Source: Aromatoleum toluclasticum ATCC 700605
GTDB lineage: Bacteria > Pseudomonadota > Gammaproteobacteria > Burkholderiales > Rhodocyclaceae
DNA: 64,000 nt
Direction of reading: 5' to 3'
NCBI RefSeq assembly: GCF_000378245.1
Contig: NZ_KB899506.1
Location: 79,527-143,526 of the forward strand
This document shows positions 17,352 to 25,535 of the stretch, in pieces; position 1 is the first letter of the stretch; every line of letters starts with the position of its first letter. The translations under genes were made by a program, and so were the position numbers. The notes beneath the pieces were generated by a model that did not search any database, had not been told where the DNA came from, and saw nothing but the letters and a program-made list of their open reading frames with translations.

Positions 17352-19298
17352 ATGCTTCCCCTCGGCAACAGTCTCAGCACCAAGATCACCGGCATCCTGC
17401 TGGTGTTCTTCCTCGTCGCCCTGACGGCAATCGGCATCACGCTGTTCATGTCCTGGCAGCTCCAGGGCGCGGCCGCCGCCATCAACGACGCCGGCAGCCT
17501 GCGCATGCGCGCGTACCGCATCGACCAGCTGCTGTCCCGCGCCGACGGGCGGTCCCTCACCGAACCGCTGGTGTTCGCCCAGACGCTGCGCGAGGAGCTC
17601 GACGACTTCCAGCACATCTTCGACGAGCTGCGTCAGGGCAATCCCGAACGCCCCCTCTTCATCCCGCGCGACCGCGGCATCCCCGAAGACGTCGAACGCA
17701 TGGCGGTCTACTGGCTCAACGAAATCCGTCCCGTGCTGGACGCACTGGTCGCCGAACCCGAACCCGGCCGGCTCGCGAAGAATCTCCCGGCGTTCGACAA
17801 CACGATCAAGAATTTCGTCGCCAGCACCAACGATGTCGTGCTGAAGATGGAACAGAGCTACGCGCGCAGCACCGACATCCTGCGGGCCTCGCAGGTGTCC
17901 CTGATCGCGCTGGCAGTGATCGGCACGCTGTTCCTGATCCGCTTCTTCTTCGTGCTGGTGATCCGCCCGGTCTCCGAACTGCAGACCGGCATCAAGCGGA
18001 TGGAGCAGGAAGACTTCAGCGCCCGCGTCCCGGTCCTCGGCAAGGACGAATTCGGCGAGCTGTCCGACGGCTTCAACCGCATGGCCGTCCACCTGCAGGG
18101 CCTTTACGGAACGCTGGAGGAACGCGTCGACGTGAAGACGCGCAGCCTCGAGGAGAAGAACCGCCAGCTCGAAATCCTCTACGACATGGCGGCCTTCCTG
18201 CGCCAGCCGCAGGATGTGGACGCCCTGTGCCGCGGCTTCCTGCAGCGCGTGCAGAAGATGTTCGGCGCGGCGGCCAGTTCCGCCCGGCTGCTCGACAAGG
18301 ATTCGCGCCAGCTGTGCATGACCGTGCATGCCGGACTGGACAACGCGTTCATCGACCGCGAGGCGACGCTCGACTGCGGCGAATGCGTGTGCGGTCAGGC
18401 CGCACGCGGTGGCAACTCCCTCATCTGCGAACCCGAACGGCCCGAAACCGCCCCCGATCTAGGCGCCTGCCGCCGCGCCGGCTTCAAGCTCGTCTCCGCC
18501 ACGCCGATCGGCGCGAACCAGCAGACGCTGGGCATCTACAACCTGTATTTCCGCGAGGCGCGCCTGCTCGAAGACTCCGACCGCCAGCTCCTCGAAACGC
18601 TGGGACAGCAGCTCGGCATCGCGATCGAGAACCAGCGCCTGCATGCCAGCGACCGCGAACTCGCGGTGTCGGAGGAACGCAACCTCCTCGCCCGCGAACT
18701 GCACGACTCCATCGCGCAGGGGCTCGCGTTCATGAACCTGCAGGTGCAGATGCTCGACGACGCCCTGCGCCACAACGACGCACCTCAGGCACAGAGCACC
18801 CTCGCCATGCTGCGGCAGGGAGTCCAGGAGAGCTACGATGACGTGCGCGAACTGCTGGTGCATTTCCGCACGCGCGTCGCAAAGCAGGATCTCCCCGGAG
18901 CGATCGGTGCCGCGCTGCGCCGGCTCGCCGACCAGAGCGCGATTGCTACGGAACTGGAGCTGGAAGGGGGCGGCGCGCCGCTCGATGCGGAGGTCGAAAC
19001 GCAGGCGCTCTACATCCTGCAGGAAGCCCTTTCCAACGTCCGCAAGCACGCCCAGGCGACGTCCGTGCACGTCGCCCTGCGCCGCGGCGTGCATGGGCTG
19101 ACGCTCGTCGTGCGCGACGACGGCGTCGGTTTCGATGAAAACGCCCGCAGTGCCCGCGAAAAGGAAAACCACATCGGCCTGCAGGTCATGCGCGAGCGTG
19201 CGCTGCGCATCGGCGGAAAATTCTCGCTAAGCTCCACGCCCGGCCGCGGAACCGAAGTGTGCCTCGAACTCCCGCGAATCAACCAGGAACCGAACTGA
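17352..19298 (+). CDS. narX: Nitrate/nitrite sensor histidine kinase
   Basis: 648-residue inner-membrane sensor that phosphorylates NarL. Order of parts: first membrane helix (about residues 13-37), periplasmic sensor with the nitrate-binding P-box-like NDAGSLRMRAYRID, second helix (about 180-205), HAMP, a GAF-like central region rich in Cys (DCGECVCGQAARGG), a HisKA_3 dimerisation domain with phospho-acceptor His in ARELHDSIAQGLA, and a HATPase domain (RDDGVGFD, GIGLQ-type box as HIGLQVMRERA). The ATG at 17352 is preferred to an upstream TTG because the first helix then starts near the N-terminus. The stop overlaps narL (TGATG). Confidence 0.92.
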   Translation: MLPLGNSLSTKITGILLVFFLVALTAIGITLFMSWQLQGAAAAINDAGSLRMRAYRIDQLLSRADGRSLTEPLVFAQTLREELDDFQHIFDELRQGNPERPLFIPRDRGIPEDVERMAVYWLNEIRPVLDALVAEPEPGRLAKNLPAFDNTIKNFVASTNDVVLKMEQSYARSTDILRASQVSLIALAVIGTLFLIRFFFVLVIRPVSELQTGIKRMEQEDFSARVPVLGKDEFGELSDGFNRMAVHLQGLYGTLEERVDVKTRSLEEKNRQLEILYDMAAFLRQPQDVDALCRGFLQRVQKMFGAAASSARLLDKDSRQLCMTVHAGLDNAFIDREATLDCGECVCGQAARGGNSLICEPERPETAPDLGACRRAGFKLVSATPIGANQQTLGIYNLYFREARLLEDSDRQLLETLGQQLGIAIENQRLHASDRELAVSEERNLLARELHDSIAQGLAFMNLQVQMLDDALRHNDAPQAQSTLAMLRQGVQESYDDVRELLVHFRTRVAKQDLPGAIGAALRRLADQSAIATELELEGGGAPLDAEVETQALYILQEALSNVRKHAQATSVHVALRRGVHGLTLVVRDDGVGFDENARSAREKENHIGLQVMRERALRIGGKFSLSSTPGRGTEVCLELPRINQEPN

Positions 19299-19984
19299 TG
19301 TCCGCCCCGATCCGAGTGCTCCTCGTCGACGACCACGCCCTCTTCCGCAGCGGCATCAAGTCCCTGCTGCAGCGCCACCCGGAGTTCGAGATCGTCGGCG
19401 AGGCGGGCGACGGCATGGAAGGCGTCAAGCGTGCCGCGCAACTCAAGCCCGACGTCGTGCTCCTCGACCTGCACATGCCCGGCCTCTCGGGCCGCGACGC
19501 CGCCGCGATGATGGCCGATGAGACGCCCGACTCGCACGTGCTGATGCTGACCGTGTCCGAAGATGCCGAGGATCTCATCGAAACGCTGCGCGCGGGCGCC
19601 TGCGGTTACCTCCTGAAGAACATCGAGGCCGATACGCTCACCGCCGCCATCACCAAGGCCGCTGCCGGCGAATCCGTGATCTCGCCGCAGATGATGGGCA
19701 AGCTCGTGCAGGGCGTGCGCGGCGCCCCGCCCAAAGCCAGCACCGAAGCGGCGCCGGCAGTGGTCGCCTCCGAACTGAACAAGCTCTCGCCACGCGAGCG
19801 GGAAATCCTCGTGCTCATCGCGCGCGGCCAGAGCAACAAGGAAATCGCGCGCTCGCTGGACCTCGCCGAAAGCACGGTCAAGATTCACGTGCAGAACGTC
19901 CTGCGCAAGCTCGGCCTGACCAGCCGCGTGCAGGCGGCGGTGTTTGCGGTCGAACAGGGAATCGTGCAGGATCCCCGGATCTGA
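19298..19984 (+). CDS. narL: Nitrate/nitrite response regulator, NarL family
   Basis: 228-residue DNA-binding regulator. The receiver domain shows the acidic pair in LLVDDHALFRSG, the phospho-acceptor Asp in DVVLLDLHMPG and the Lys in YLLKNIEAD. The C-terminal LuxR/GerE helix-turn-helix contains LSPREREILVLIARG and NKEIARSLDLAESTVKIHV. It starts inside the narX stop codon, so kinase and regulator are translationally coupled. Probable targets are the nar promoter upstream of narK1 and other nitrate-respiration genes; this is inferred from the family. Confidence 0.92.
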   Translation: MSAPIRVLLVDDHALFRSGIKSLLQRHPEFEIVGEAGDGMEGVKRAAQLKPDVVLLDLHMPGLSGRDAAAMMADETPDSHVLMLTVSEDAEDLIETLRAGACGYLLKNIEADTLTAAITKAAAGESVISPQMMGKLVQGVRGAPPKASTEAAPAVVASELNKLSPREREILVLIARGQSNKEIARSLDLAESTVKIHVQNVLRKLGLTSRVQAAVFAVEQGIVQDPRI

Positions 19985-20006
19985 AAGGCGGCCAACGGAG
20001 GCCAGC

Positions 20007-20516
20007 TTGACCCCACCGACCCGCAACGGCGTCTTCAGCCGCATGGTCCTGCCATTCGCGCTGGTGCCACCGGTCATGATCCCGCTGGCGATGCGCGACC
20101 ATGCCGCAGTCTATCGCCTCGATCCGGCGGGTTCGAACTGGGAATGGATCGCACTGCTGGTATTCGTCGCCGAGCTCGTCTCGGTGACCGTCGTCGCCGG
20201 CATGCTGCGGCTGACGACGCCCGCCGAAGCCTTGCGCCCCACCCGCGCCCGCGCCCTGGCGATCGCGGCCCGCGCGGCGGCGCCGCTGTGGACCTCCGCC
20301 GTGGTGCTCGCCGTCCCCAGCCTCGGTGCCCTCGTCGCCGCCCACCTCCTCGCCCATGCCATCGCGCTGCGCAGGCTCTACCTCGACCTGCGCGACGAAT
20401 TGCGGCTGGACAACGACATCCAGGCACTCCACATCACCTATATGGCCTACAGCGTCGCGGCCATCCTGTGGGCGCCGGTCTTCGTCATGATCTTCGTCTC
20501 GCTGTCGCCCGGCTGA
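20007..20516 (+). CDS. Yip1-like small integral membrane protein
   Basis: 169 residues with about five hydrophobic segments. The N-terminal RMVLPFALVPPVMIPLAM resembles Yip1/DUF1282-type inner-membrane proteins of unknown bacterial function. A TTG start at 20007 is preferred because ACGGAGG lies just before it; ATG at 20043 is the alternative. It follows narL by 22 bases on the same strand and precedes the nosZ promoter, so it may be the last gene of the narXL transcript. No catalytic motif is seen. Confidence 0.55.
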   Translation: MTPPTRNGVFSRMVLPFALVPPVMIPLAMRDHAAVYRLDPAGSNWEWIALLVFVAELVSVTVVAGMLRLTTPAEALRPTRARALAIAARAAAPLWTSAVVLAVPSLGALVAAHLLAHAIALRRLYLDLRDELRLDNDIQALHITYMAYSVAAILWAPVFVMIFVSLSPG

Positions 20517-20567
20517 GACCTCCGGCCGCGGCGGTGTGCTTCCGACATACCCGCTGCGGTTTTTTCC

Positions 20568-20609
20568 TTATCCAAGATCAAGGAGTCGGCGCCGCCGGTT
20601 CCATAAAGT
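20568..20609 (+). promoter_or_regulatory. Probable class II FNR-type promoter of nosZ
   Basis: TTATC-CAAG-ATCAA (20568-20581) matches the FNR palindrome at seven of ten positions, with a perfect right half. A minus-10-like TAAAGT (20604-20609) starts 29.5 bases from the site centre, the same distance as at the nosR promoter. A small hairpin (20619-20631, GCCCG-CTT-CGGGC) follows in the leader. The ATG of nosZ is at 20722, leaving a leader of about 105 bases. Confidence 0.5.
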
Positions 20610-20721
20610 TACGTTAGCGCCCGCTTCGGGCTACGCAGCATGGGCGTGCCGTCACCCCGGCCCGCCCGCACCGGCAGAACACAGGCAAAACCCTCGACGC
20701 TTGAACAACGGAGCCCATCAC

Positions 20722-22671
20722 ATGTCCCAGGACCATAACAAGGATCAAAAGCTCGACGGCCAGCCCGACCCGAGCCGCCGCAAGTTTCTCAATACCGCCG
20801 CCTTCGCCGGTCTCGCCGGCGCCGGCCTGTCGGTCGGCCTTTCGGCCTGCAAGCAGGAGCAGGCACCCGCGCCCGCCGCTGCCCCCGCAGCCCATCCCGC
20901 AGCCGAGGCGGCTGAAGTCGGCAAATATGAAGTCGCCCCCGGCCAGCTCGATACCTACTACTCGTTCTCGAGCGGCGGTCACTCCGGCAACGTGCGCATC
21001 TACGGCCTGCCGTCGGGCCGCGAACTGAAGGCCATCCCGGTCTTCAACACCGATTGCCTGGTCGGCTGGGGCATCACGAACGAATCGAAGGCGATCCTCG
21101 GCACCAAGCCGGACGGCAGCCTGAAGTACACGACCGGCGACACCCACCACGTGCATCCCTCGTACAAGGATGGCACGTACGACGGCAAGTACCTGTTCGT
21201 GAACGACAAGATCCACGGCCGCATCGCCCGCGTTCGCCTCGACACGATGGAGTGCGACAAGATCACCGAGCTGCCCAACATGCAGGGCTATCACGGCACC
21301 TTCCCGGACAAGCGCGACCCGGTCGATCCGGCCATCAACTACACGACGCGCGTCTTCTGCGGCGCCGAGTTCTCGATCCCCCTGCCGAACAACGGCAGCA
21401 ACATGGACAAGGTGGATCAGTACCGCTCGCTCTTCACGTGCGTGGATTCGGAATCGATGCAGGTGCGCTGGCAGGTGCTGATCGACGGCAACTGCGACCT
21501 CGTGGCCACCTCCTACGACGGCAAGATCGCCGCCACCAATCAGTACAACACGGAGATGGGCGTCCATTATCCCGAGACGATGGCGGCGGAACGCGATGCG
21601 TGCCTGTTCTTCAACGTCGCCCGGATCGAGGAGGCCGTCAAGGCCGGCAAGGTCACGTACATCGGTGACTCCAAGATCCCGGTCGTCGACGGGCGCCTGG
21701 CGTCGAACGCCGACCCCAAGACCGCGCTCACCTGCTACGTTCCCATCCCAAAGAACCCGCACGGCGTGAACATCAGCCCGGACGGCAAGTACTACGCCTG
21801 CTCGGGCAAACTGTCGCCCACGGCATCCGTGATCGCCCACGAACTGGTGCTGAAGTGGTTCGACGGTGACCTCAAGGAGCCGCGCGACGCCGTCGTCGCC
21901 GAACCGGAAATCGGCCTCGGCCCCCTGCACACCGGCTTCGACAACAAGGGCAACGCCTACACGACGCTGTTCCTCGACAGCCAGATCGTGAAGTGGAACG
22001 TGGAGGCCGCGATCAAGGCCTACCAGGGCGACAAGAACGTCACCGTCGTCGTGGACCGCATCGACGTGCATTACCAGCCCGGCCACGGCTTCACCTCCAT
22101 GGGTGAAACGAAGGAAGCGGACGGCAAGTTCTTCATCTCCGACAACAAGTTCTCCAAGGACCGCTTCCTGCCGGTCGGCCCGCTGCACGCCGAAACCGCG
22201 CAGATGATCGACATCAGCGGCGACAAGATGAAGCTGGTTGCCGACCACTCGGTGCTGTCCGAACCGCACGACTCCATCGTGATCCGCCGCGACATCATCA
22301 AGACGCGCCAGATCTACAACATGGACGAGTTCCCGAATGCCGTGAAGGACTTCAAGGACAGCGGCGTCTTCCGCGACGGCAAGAAGGTCACGATCAAGCT
22401 GACCAGCCAGGCGCCGGCTTACAGCCTGGGCGAGTTCAAGGTGAAGAAGGGCGACGAGGTCACGATCATCCTCACCAACCACGACAAGGTGGAGGACCTG
22501 ACGCACGGCTTCGCGATCCCGAAGTACGACATCAACTTCATCGTGAATCCGCAGGAAACCAAGTCCGTCACGTTCAAGGCCGACAAGCCGGGCGTCTACT
22601 GGTGCTACTGCACGCACTTCTGCCACGCGCTGCACCTGGAGATGCGCAGCCGCCTGATGGTCGAGGCCTGA
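20722..22671 (+). CDS. nosZ: Nitrous-oxide reductase, Tat-exported
   Basis: 649-residue periplasmic multicopper enzyme that reduces N2O to N2. The twin-arginine signal SRRKFLNTAAFAG marks a Tat-exported (clade I type) NosZ. The beta-propeller supplies CuZ histidines seen in GDTHHVHPS, YHGTFPDKRD, NPHGVNISPDG, GPLHTGFDNKG, PGHGFTSMG and SEPHDS. The C-terminal cupredoxin domain carries CuA: His in DLTHGFAIPKY, then C630, C634, H638 and M641. The usual CSWFC is CTHFC here, and an extra Cys (C628) sits two residues before the first ligand. ACGGAG precedes the start. The gene ends at a strong terminator, apart from nosR. Confidence 0.97.
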   Translation: MSQDHNKDQKLDGQPDPSRRKFLNTAAFAGLAGAGLSVGLSACKQEQAPAPAAAPAAHPAAEAAEVGKYEVAPGQLDTYYSFSSGGHSGNVRIYGLPSGRELKAIPVFNTDCLVGWGITNESKAILGTKPDGSLKYTTGDTHHVHPSYKDGTYDGKYLFVNDKIHGRIARVRLDTMECDKITELPNMQGYHGTFPDKRDPVDPAINYTTRVFCGAEFSIPLPNNGSNMDKVDQYRSLFTCVDSESMQVRWQVLIDGNCDLVATSYDGKIAATNQYNTEMGVHYPETMAAERDACLFFNVARIEEAVKAGKVTYIGDSKIPVVDGRLASNADPKTALTCYVPIPKNPHGVNISPDGKYYACSGKLSPTASVIAHELVLKWFDGDLKEPRDAVVAEPEIGLGPLHTGFDNKGNAYTTLFLDSQIVKWNVEAAIKAYQGDKNVTVVVDRIDVHYQPGHGFTSMGETKEADGKFFISDNKFSKDRFLPVGPLHAETAQMIDISGDKMKLVADHSVLSEPHDSIVIRRDIIKTRQIYNMDEFPNAVKDFKDSGVFRDGKKVTIKLTSQAPAYSLGEFKVKKGDEVTIILTNHDKVEDLTHGFAIPKYDINFIVNPQETKSVTFKADKPGVYWCYCTHFCHALHLEMRSRLMVEA

Positions 22672-22755
22672 GCCTCCGCTACGACTGCGCCGGAGCGACA
22701 CCGCTTTCGGCGCGGTAATCCTGCTCCTGCAAAGGGGTAACGATGGGTGACTCTC

Positions 22756-22782
22756 GAGGGGCCGTGCGCCCCTCCTTTTTTT
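22756..22782 (+). terminator. Intrinsic terminator after nosZ
   Basis: GAGGGGC (22756-22762) and GCCCCTC (22768-22774) form a perfect seven-base-pair stem with a five-base loop, followed by C and seven T. This is a textbook Rho-independent terminator, 84 bases after the nosZ stop and upstream of the nosR promoter. Confidence 0.9.
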
Positions 22783-22812
22783 CGCGCGGCGAAGACGATG
22801 AATTTGTACCAA

Positions 22813-22854
22813 TTGATCGGAAACAATTACGTCCCGAGATCCTGTTTCTAGACT
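22813..22854 (+). promoter_or_regulatory. Class II FNR-type promoter of nosR
   Basis: TTGAT-CGGA-AACAA (22813-22826) matches the FNR palindrome at nine of ten positions. TAGACT (22849-22854) lies where a minus-10 should be if the site is centred at about minus 41.5, giving a start of transcription near 22861, some 23 bases before the nosR ATG. It lies right after the nosZ terminator, so nosR and downstream genes have their own anaerobic promoter. Confidence 0.75.
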
Positions 22855-22883
22855 GCACCCAGTCCCGCCGATCGGAAAGTGTC

Positions 22884-25079
22884 ATGAATTATTTGGCTGC
22901 ACTCCGCAATACCCTGCTGTCCGTCGTGCTTTCATCGACCGCAGCGCTCGCTTTGGCCAACACCTACGAAGCGAAGTTGCCGGACGAGATCAACACCGCC
23001 CCCGAACTGTGCAAGTACGCGCCCTGCACCGAGGTCCTGCCCGGTGCGACGTCCTTCTCGGAACGTAAGGGTCAGCCCCCCTACGTGGAAGCTTATGCGG
23101 AGGAAGGCGGCAAGAAGAAGCTCGTCGGCTACGTCATGCTATCGACCGACATCACCGACACCCCAGCCTACTCGGGCAAGCCCGTGATCACCCTGATCGG
23201 CATGGACACCGGGGGACGCTTCGTCGGCGTCAAGATCCTCAAGCACTCCGAGCCGATCCTGCTGCTGGGCATCCCCGAATCGTCGCTGGTCCGCTTCAAC
23301 CAGCAGTACCTCAACAAGTTCGTCGGCGACAACATCGAGATCGGCCAATCCCGTCCCGAAGAGAACATCATCGGACTCGACGCGATCTCGGGTGCGACCG
23401 TCACCGTCATCGCGCAGAACCAGGTCATGATGACCTCGGGCACCTCGGTCGCGCGCCAGGTCGGCATCCTCAAGCCGACCATCCGCGAACAGGCGAAGTT
23501 CGTCGACAGCGGCATCAAACCCGACTGGGCGAGCCTCGTGAAGGAAGGCGCCGTCAAGCGCATCGTCGTGACACCCGAGCAGGTCGGCCTCCCGCGCGGA
23601 GGCGAACCGTTCATCGACCTGTGGTTCGGCTACCTCAACCAACCCGACATCGGCCGCGCCGTCCTCGGCGACGGCCCGTACAACAGCCTGATGTCCGGCC
23701 TCAAGGAAGGCGAACACGCACTCTTCGTGATCCGCAGCGGCGGCGCCCAGTCGTTCAAGGGGTCGGGCTTCGTGCGCGGCGGCATCTACGACCGGGTGCA
23801 GGTCCGCCAGGGCGCCGACTCCTTCACCTTCCGCGACACCGACGCCTTCAACCTCTACGGCGTCGCCGCGCCCGGAGCGCCCGCGTTCAACGAGTCGGCG
23901 ATCTTCATCGTCCGCTCCAAGGCCTTCTCGGCAGCGTATCCGTGGAAGTTCGTGTTCCTCGGCAACCGCGTCGATCGCGCGACCGGTGCACGCAGCTTCG
24001 CCAACTTCGACACCGAATACTGGCTGCCCGCACAGTACCTGCAGGGCGGCCGCCCTGAAGTCGTCAAGCCCGACGCTCCTTGGGTGCGCGTATGGAAGAC
24101 CCGGGCAGTCGAGATCGCCCTGTTTGCCGCGCTCCTGATCGCCGTGGCCACCGTCTACGCGTTCCGCGACAAACTCACGCGCCGCGCAACGCACAAGAAC
24201 AAGTGGCCTGTGAATGTGTTCAAGTACGGTGCCTGGATCATCAGCATCGGGTTCGTCGGCTTCGGCATGCTCGCGCAGCCCTCGATCACGCAGGTGCTCA
24301 CCTGGTTCCACGCCCTGCTGTTCCAGTGGACATGGGAGTTGTTCCTGTCCGACCCCTTCATCTTCCTGTTCTGGATCTTCATCATCGTCACGGTGTTCGT
24401 CTGGGGCCGGGGACTCTTCTGCGGCTGGCTGTGCCCCTTCGGCTCGCTGTCGGAACTGCTGTACAAGGTCGGCGGCGCCGTGGGCCTCAAGCGCTTCCAG
24501 TTCCAGTTGCCGCGCAGATGGCACAACCGTCTGAAATGGGTGAAGTACGGCGTTTTCTTCGGCCTGCTGGCAGTGTCCTTCTTCTCGATGGGGCTGGCCG
24601 AGAAGCTCGCCGAGGTCGAACCCTTCAAGACGACTTTCCTCGTCGGCCTGTTCAATCGCAGCTGGCCCTACACGCTCTTTGCCGCAGGTCTGCTGGGCCT
24701 GTCGATCTTCACCGAACGGCCGTTCTGCAAGTACCTGTGCCCGCTCGGCGCGTCGCTGGCGATGCCTTCGACCTTCCGCTGGTTCGGCTTGAAGCGCAAG
24801 CAGGAATGCAGCAGCTGCAAGGCCTGCGCGGTCGGCTGCGGTTCGCAGGCGATCGACGAGAATGGCCGCATCGATCACCGCGAATGCCTGCACTGCCTCG
24901 ACTGCATGGTGCTCTACACTGACGACCACGCCTGCCCGCCGCTCGCGCAGGAACGCAAGCGCCGCACCAAGGCCGGCCTGGCGCTGACGCCCATCGGCGC
25001 CGACGGCTACTTCATCCCGATCCAGCCCGTGCCTGCCCGCGCCGACGCGGCGGCCATGAAGAACTCCATCAAGAACTGA
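22884..25079 (+). CDS. nosR: NosR, membrane flavo-iron-sulfur protein for N2O reduction
   Basis: 731-residue membrane protein needed for nos expression and electron delivery to NosZ. An N-terminal signal or anchor (about residues 1-25) leads to a periplasmic FMN-binding domain, with DAISGATVTVIAQNQ as the covalent-flavin Thr motif. Several helices follow (from about residue 410), with polyferredoxin-type CGWLCPFGSLSE and CKYLCPLGASLAM. The C-terminal cytoplasmic part has ferredoxin-like cysteines (CSSCKACAVGC, CLHCLDCMVLY). The start at 22884 is chosen because the upstream in-frame extension covers the terminator and promoter. Here nosR follows nosZ instead of preceding it. Confidence 0.95.
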   Translation: MNYLAALRNTLLSVVLSSTAALALANTYEAKLPDEINTAPELCKYAPCTEVLPGATSFSERKGQPPYVEAYAEEGGKKKLVGYVMLSTDITDTPAYSGKPVITLIGMDTGGRFVGVKILKHSEPILLLGIPESSLVRFNQQYLNKFVGDNIEIGQSRPEENIIGLDAISGATVTVIAQNQVMMTSGTSVARQVGILKPTIREQAKFVDSGIKPDWASLVKEGAVKRIVVTPEQVGLPRGGEPFIDLWFGYLNQPDIGRAVLGDGPYNSLMSGLKEGEHALFVIRSGGAQSFKGSGFVRGGIYDRVQVRQGADSFTFRDTDAFNLYGVAAPGAPAFNESAIFIVRSKAFSAAYPWKFVFLGNRVDRATGARSFANFDTEYWLPAQYLQGGRPEVVKPDAPWVRVWKTRAVEIALFAALLIAVATVYAFRDKLTRRATHKNKWPVNVFKYGAWIISIGFVGFGMLAQPSITQVLTWFHALLFQWTWELFLSDPFIFLFWIFIIVTVFVWGRGLFCGWLCPFGSLSELLYKVGGAVGLKRFQFQLPRRWHNRLKWVKYGVFFGLLAVSFFSMGLAEKLAEVEPFKTTFLVGLFNRSWPYTLFAAGLLGLSIFTERPFCKYLCPLGASLAMPSTFRWFGLKRKQECSSCKACAVGCGSQAIDENGRIDHRECLHCLDCMVLYTDDHACPPLAQERKRRTKAGLALTPIGADGYFIPIQPVPARADAAAMKNSIKN

Positions 25080-25097
25080 ATTCCGGAGCCGTCTGCA

Positions 25098-25532
25098 ATG
25101 GTCAATCCGAAAATGCCGACCGATCCCGCCGAGCCGCCCTACGCCTCAACGGATAGCGTCCTGCACCTGTTCGCTGCCGAAGTGTGGGACCACCTGTGGC
25201 CGTGGAGCCACCACGGCTTTCAGCGCCAACGCGCCCTGCACGCCGCCAGTATTGCGCTGGCACTGGCGGCAAGCGTCGTGTGGGTGCTCGCCGCAATGGG
25301 CCAGATGCAGGCCGGTGCGTTGATCGGCTGGTGGTTCGGCTGGAGCGTGTTCGAGGTCGTCGTGCGCCTCGGCTCCAAACCCTATGTCAAGGACGGCCCA
25401 TGGTGGGGGCGGCGCTATCGCGTAGCGAACACGATGGACATGGTCTGTTACGTCGGCTTCAAGAACCTGCTGATCGGCGCCACACTGTTCATCGTATTGA
25501 AATCCAGCGGATTCCTGATCGTTCAGGGCTGA
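25098..25532 (+). CDS. Unnamed small membrane protein between nosR and nosD
   Basis: 144 residues. A polar N-terminus (about 45 residues, with AAEVWDHLWPWSHHGFQRQR) is followed by two or three hydrophobic segments (about 47-68, 70-88 and 122-140). Between them is a charged loop KPYVKDGPWWGRRYR. I do not recognise a named family. It has no Cys pair or metal motif, though HH at 38-39 and several Trp stand out. It lies 18 bases after nosR and three before nosD, so it is surely transcribed with the nos genes. A role in NosR function or NosZ maturation is suggested only by position. Confidence 0.75.
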   Translation: MVNPKMPTDPAEPPYASTDSVLHLFAAEVWDHLWPWSHHGFQRQRALHAASIALALAASVVWVLAAMGQMQAGALIGWWFGWSVFEVVVRLGSKPYVKDGPWWGRRYRVANTMDMVCYVGFKNLLIGATLFIVLKSSGFLIVQG

Positions 25533-25535
25533 TCG

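Noticed and set aside
22743..22883. N-terminal extension of NosR by 47 codons
   Set aside because: The stretch contains the nosZ terminator and the nosR promoter; the Met at 22884 gives a normal NosR N-terminus.
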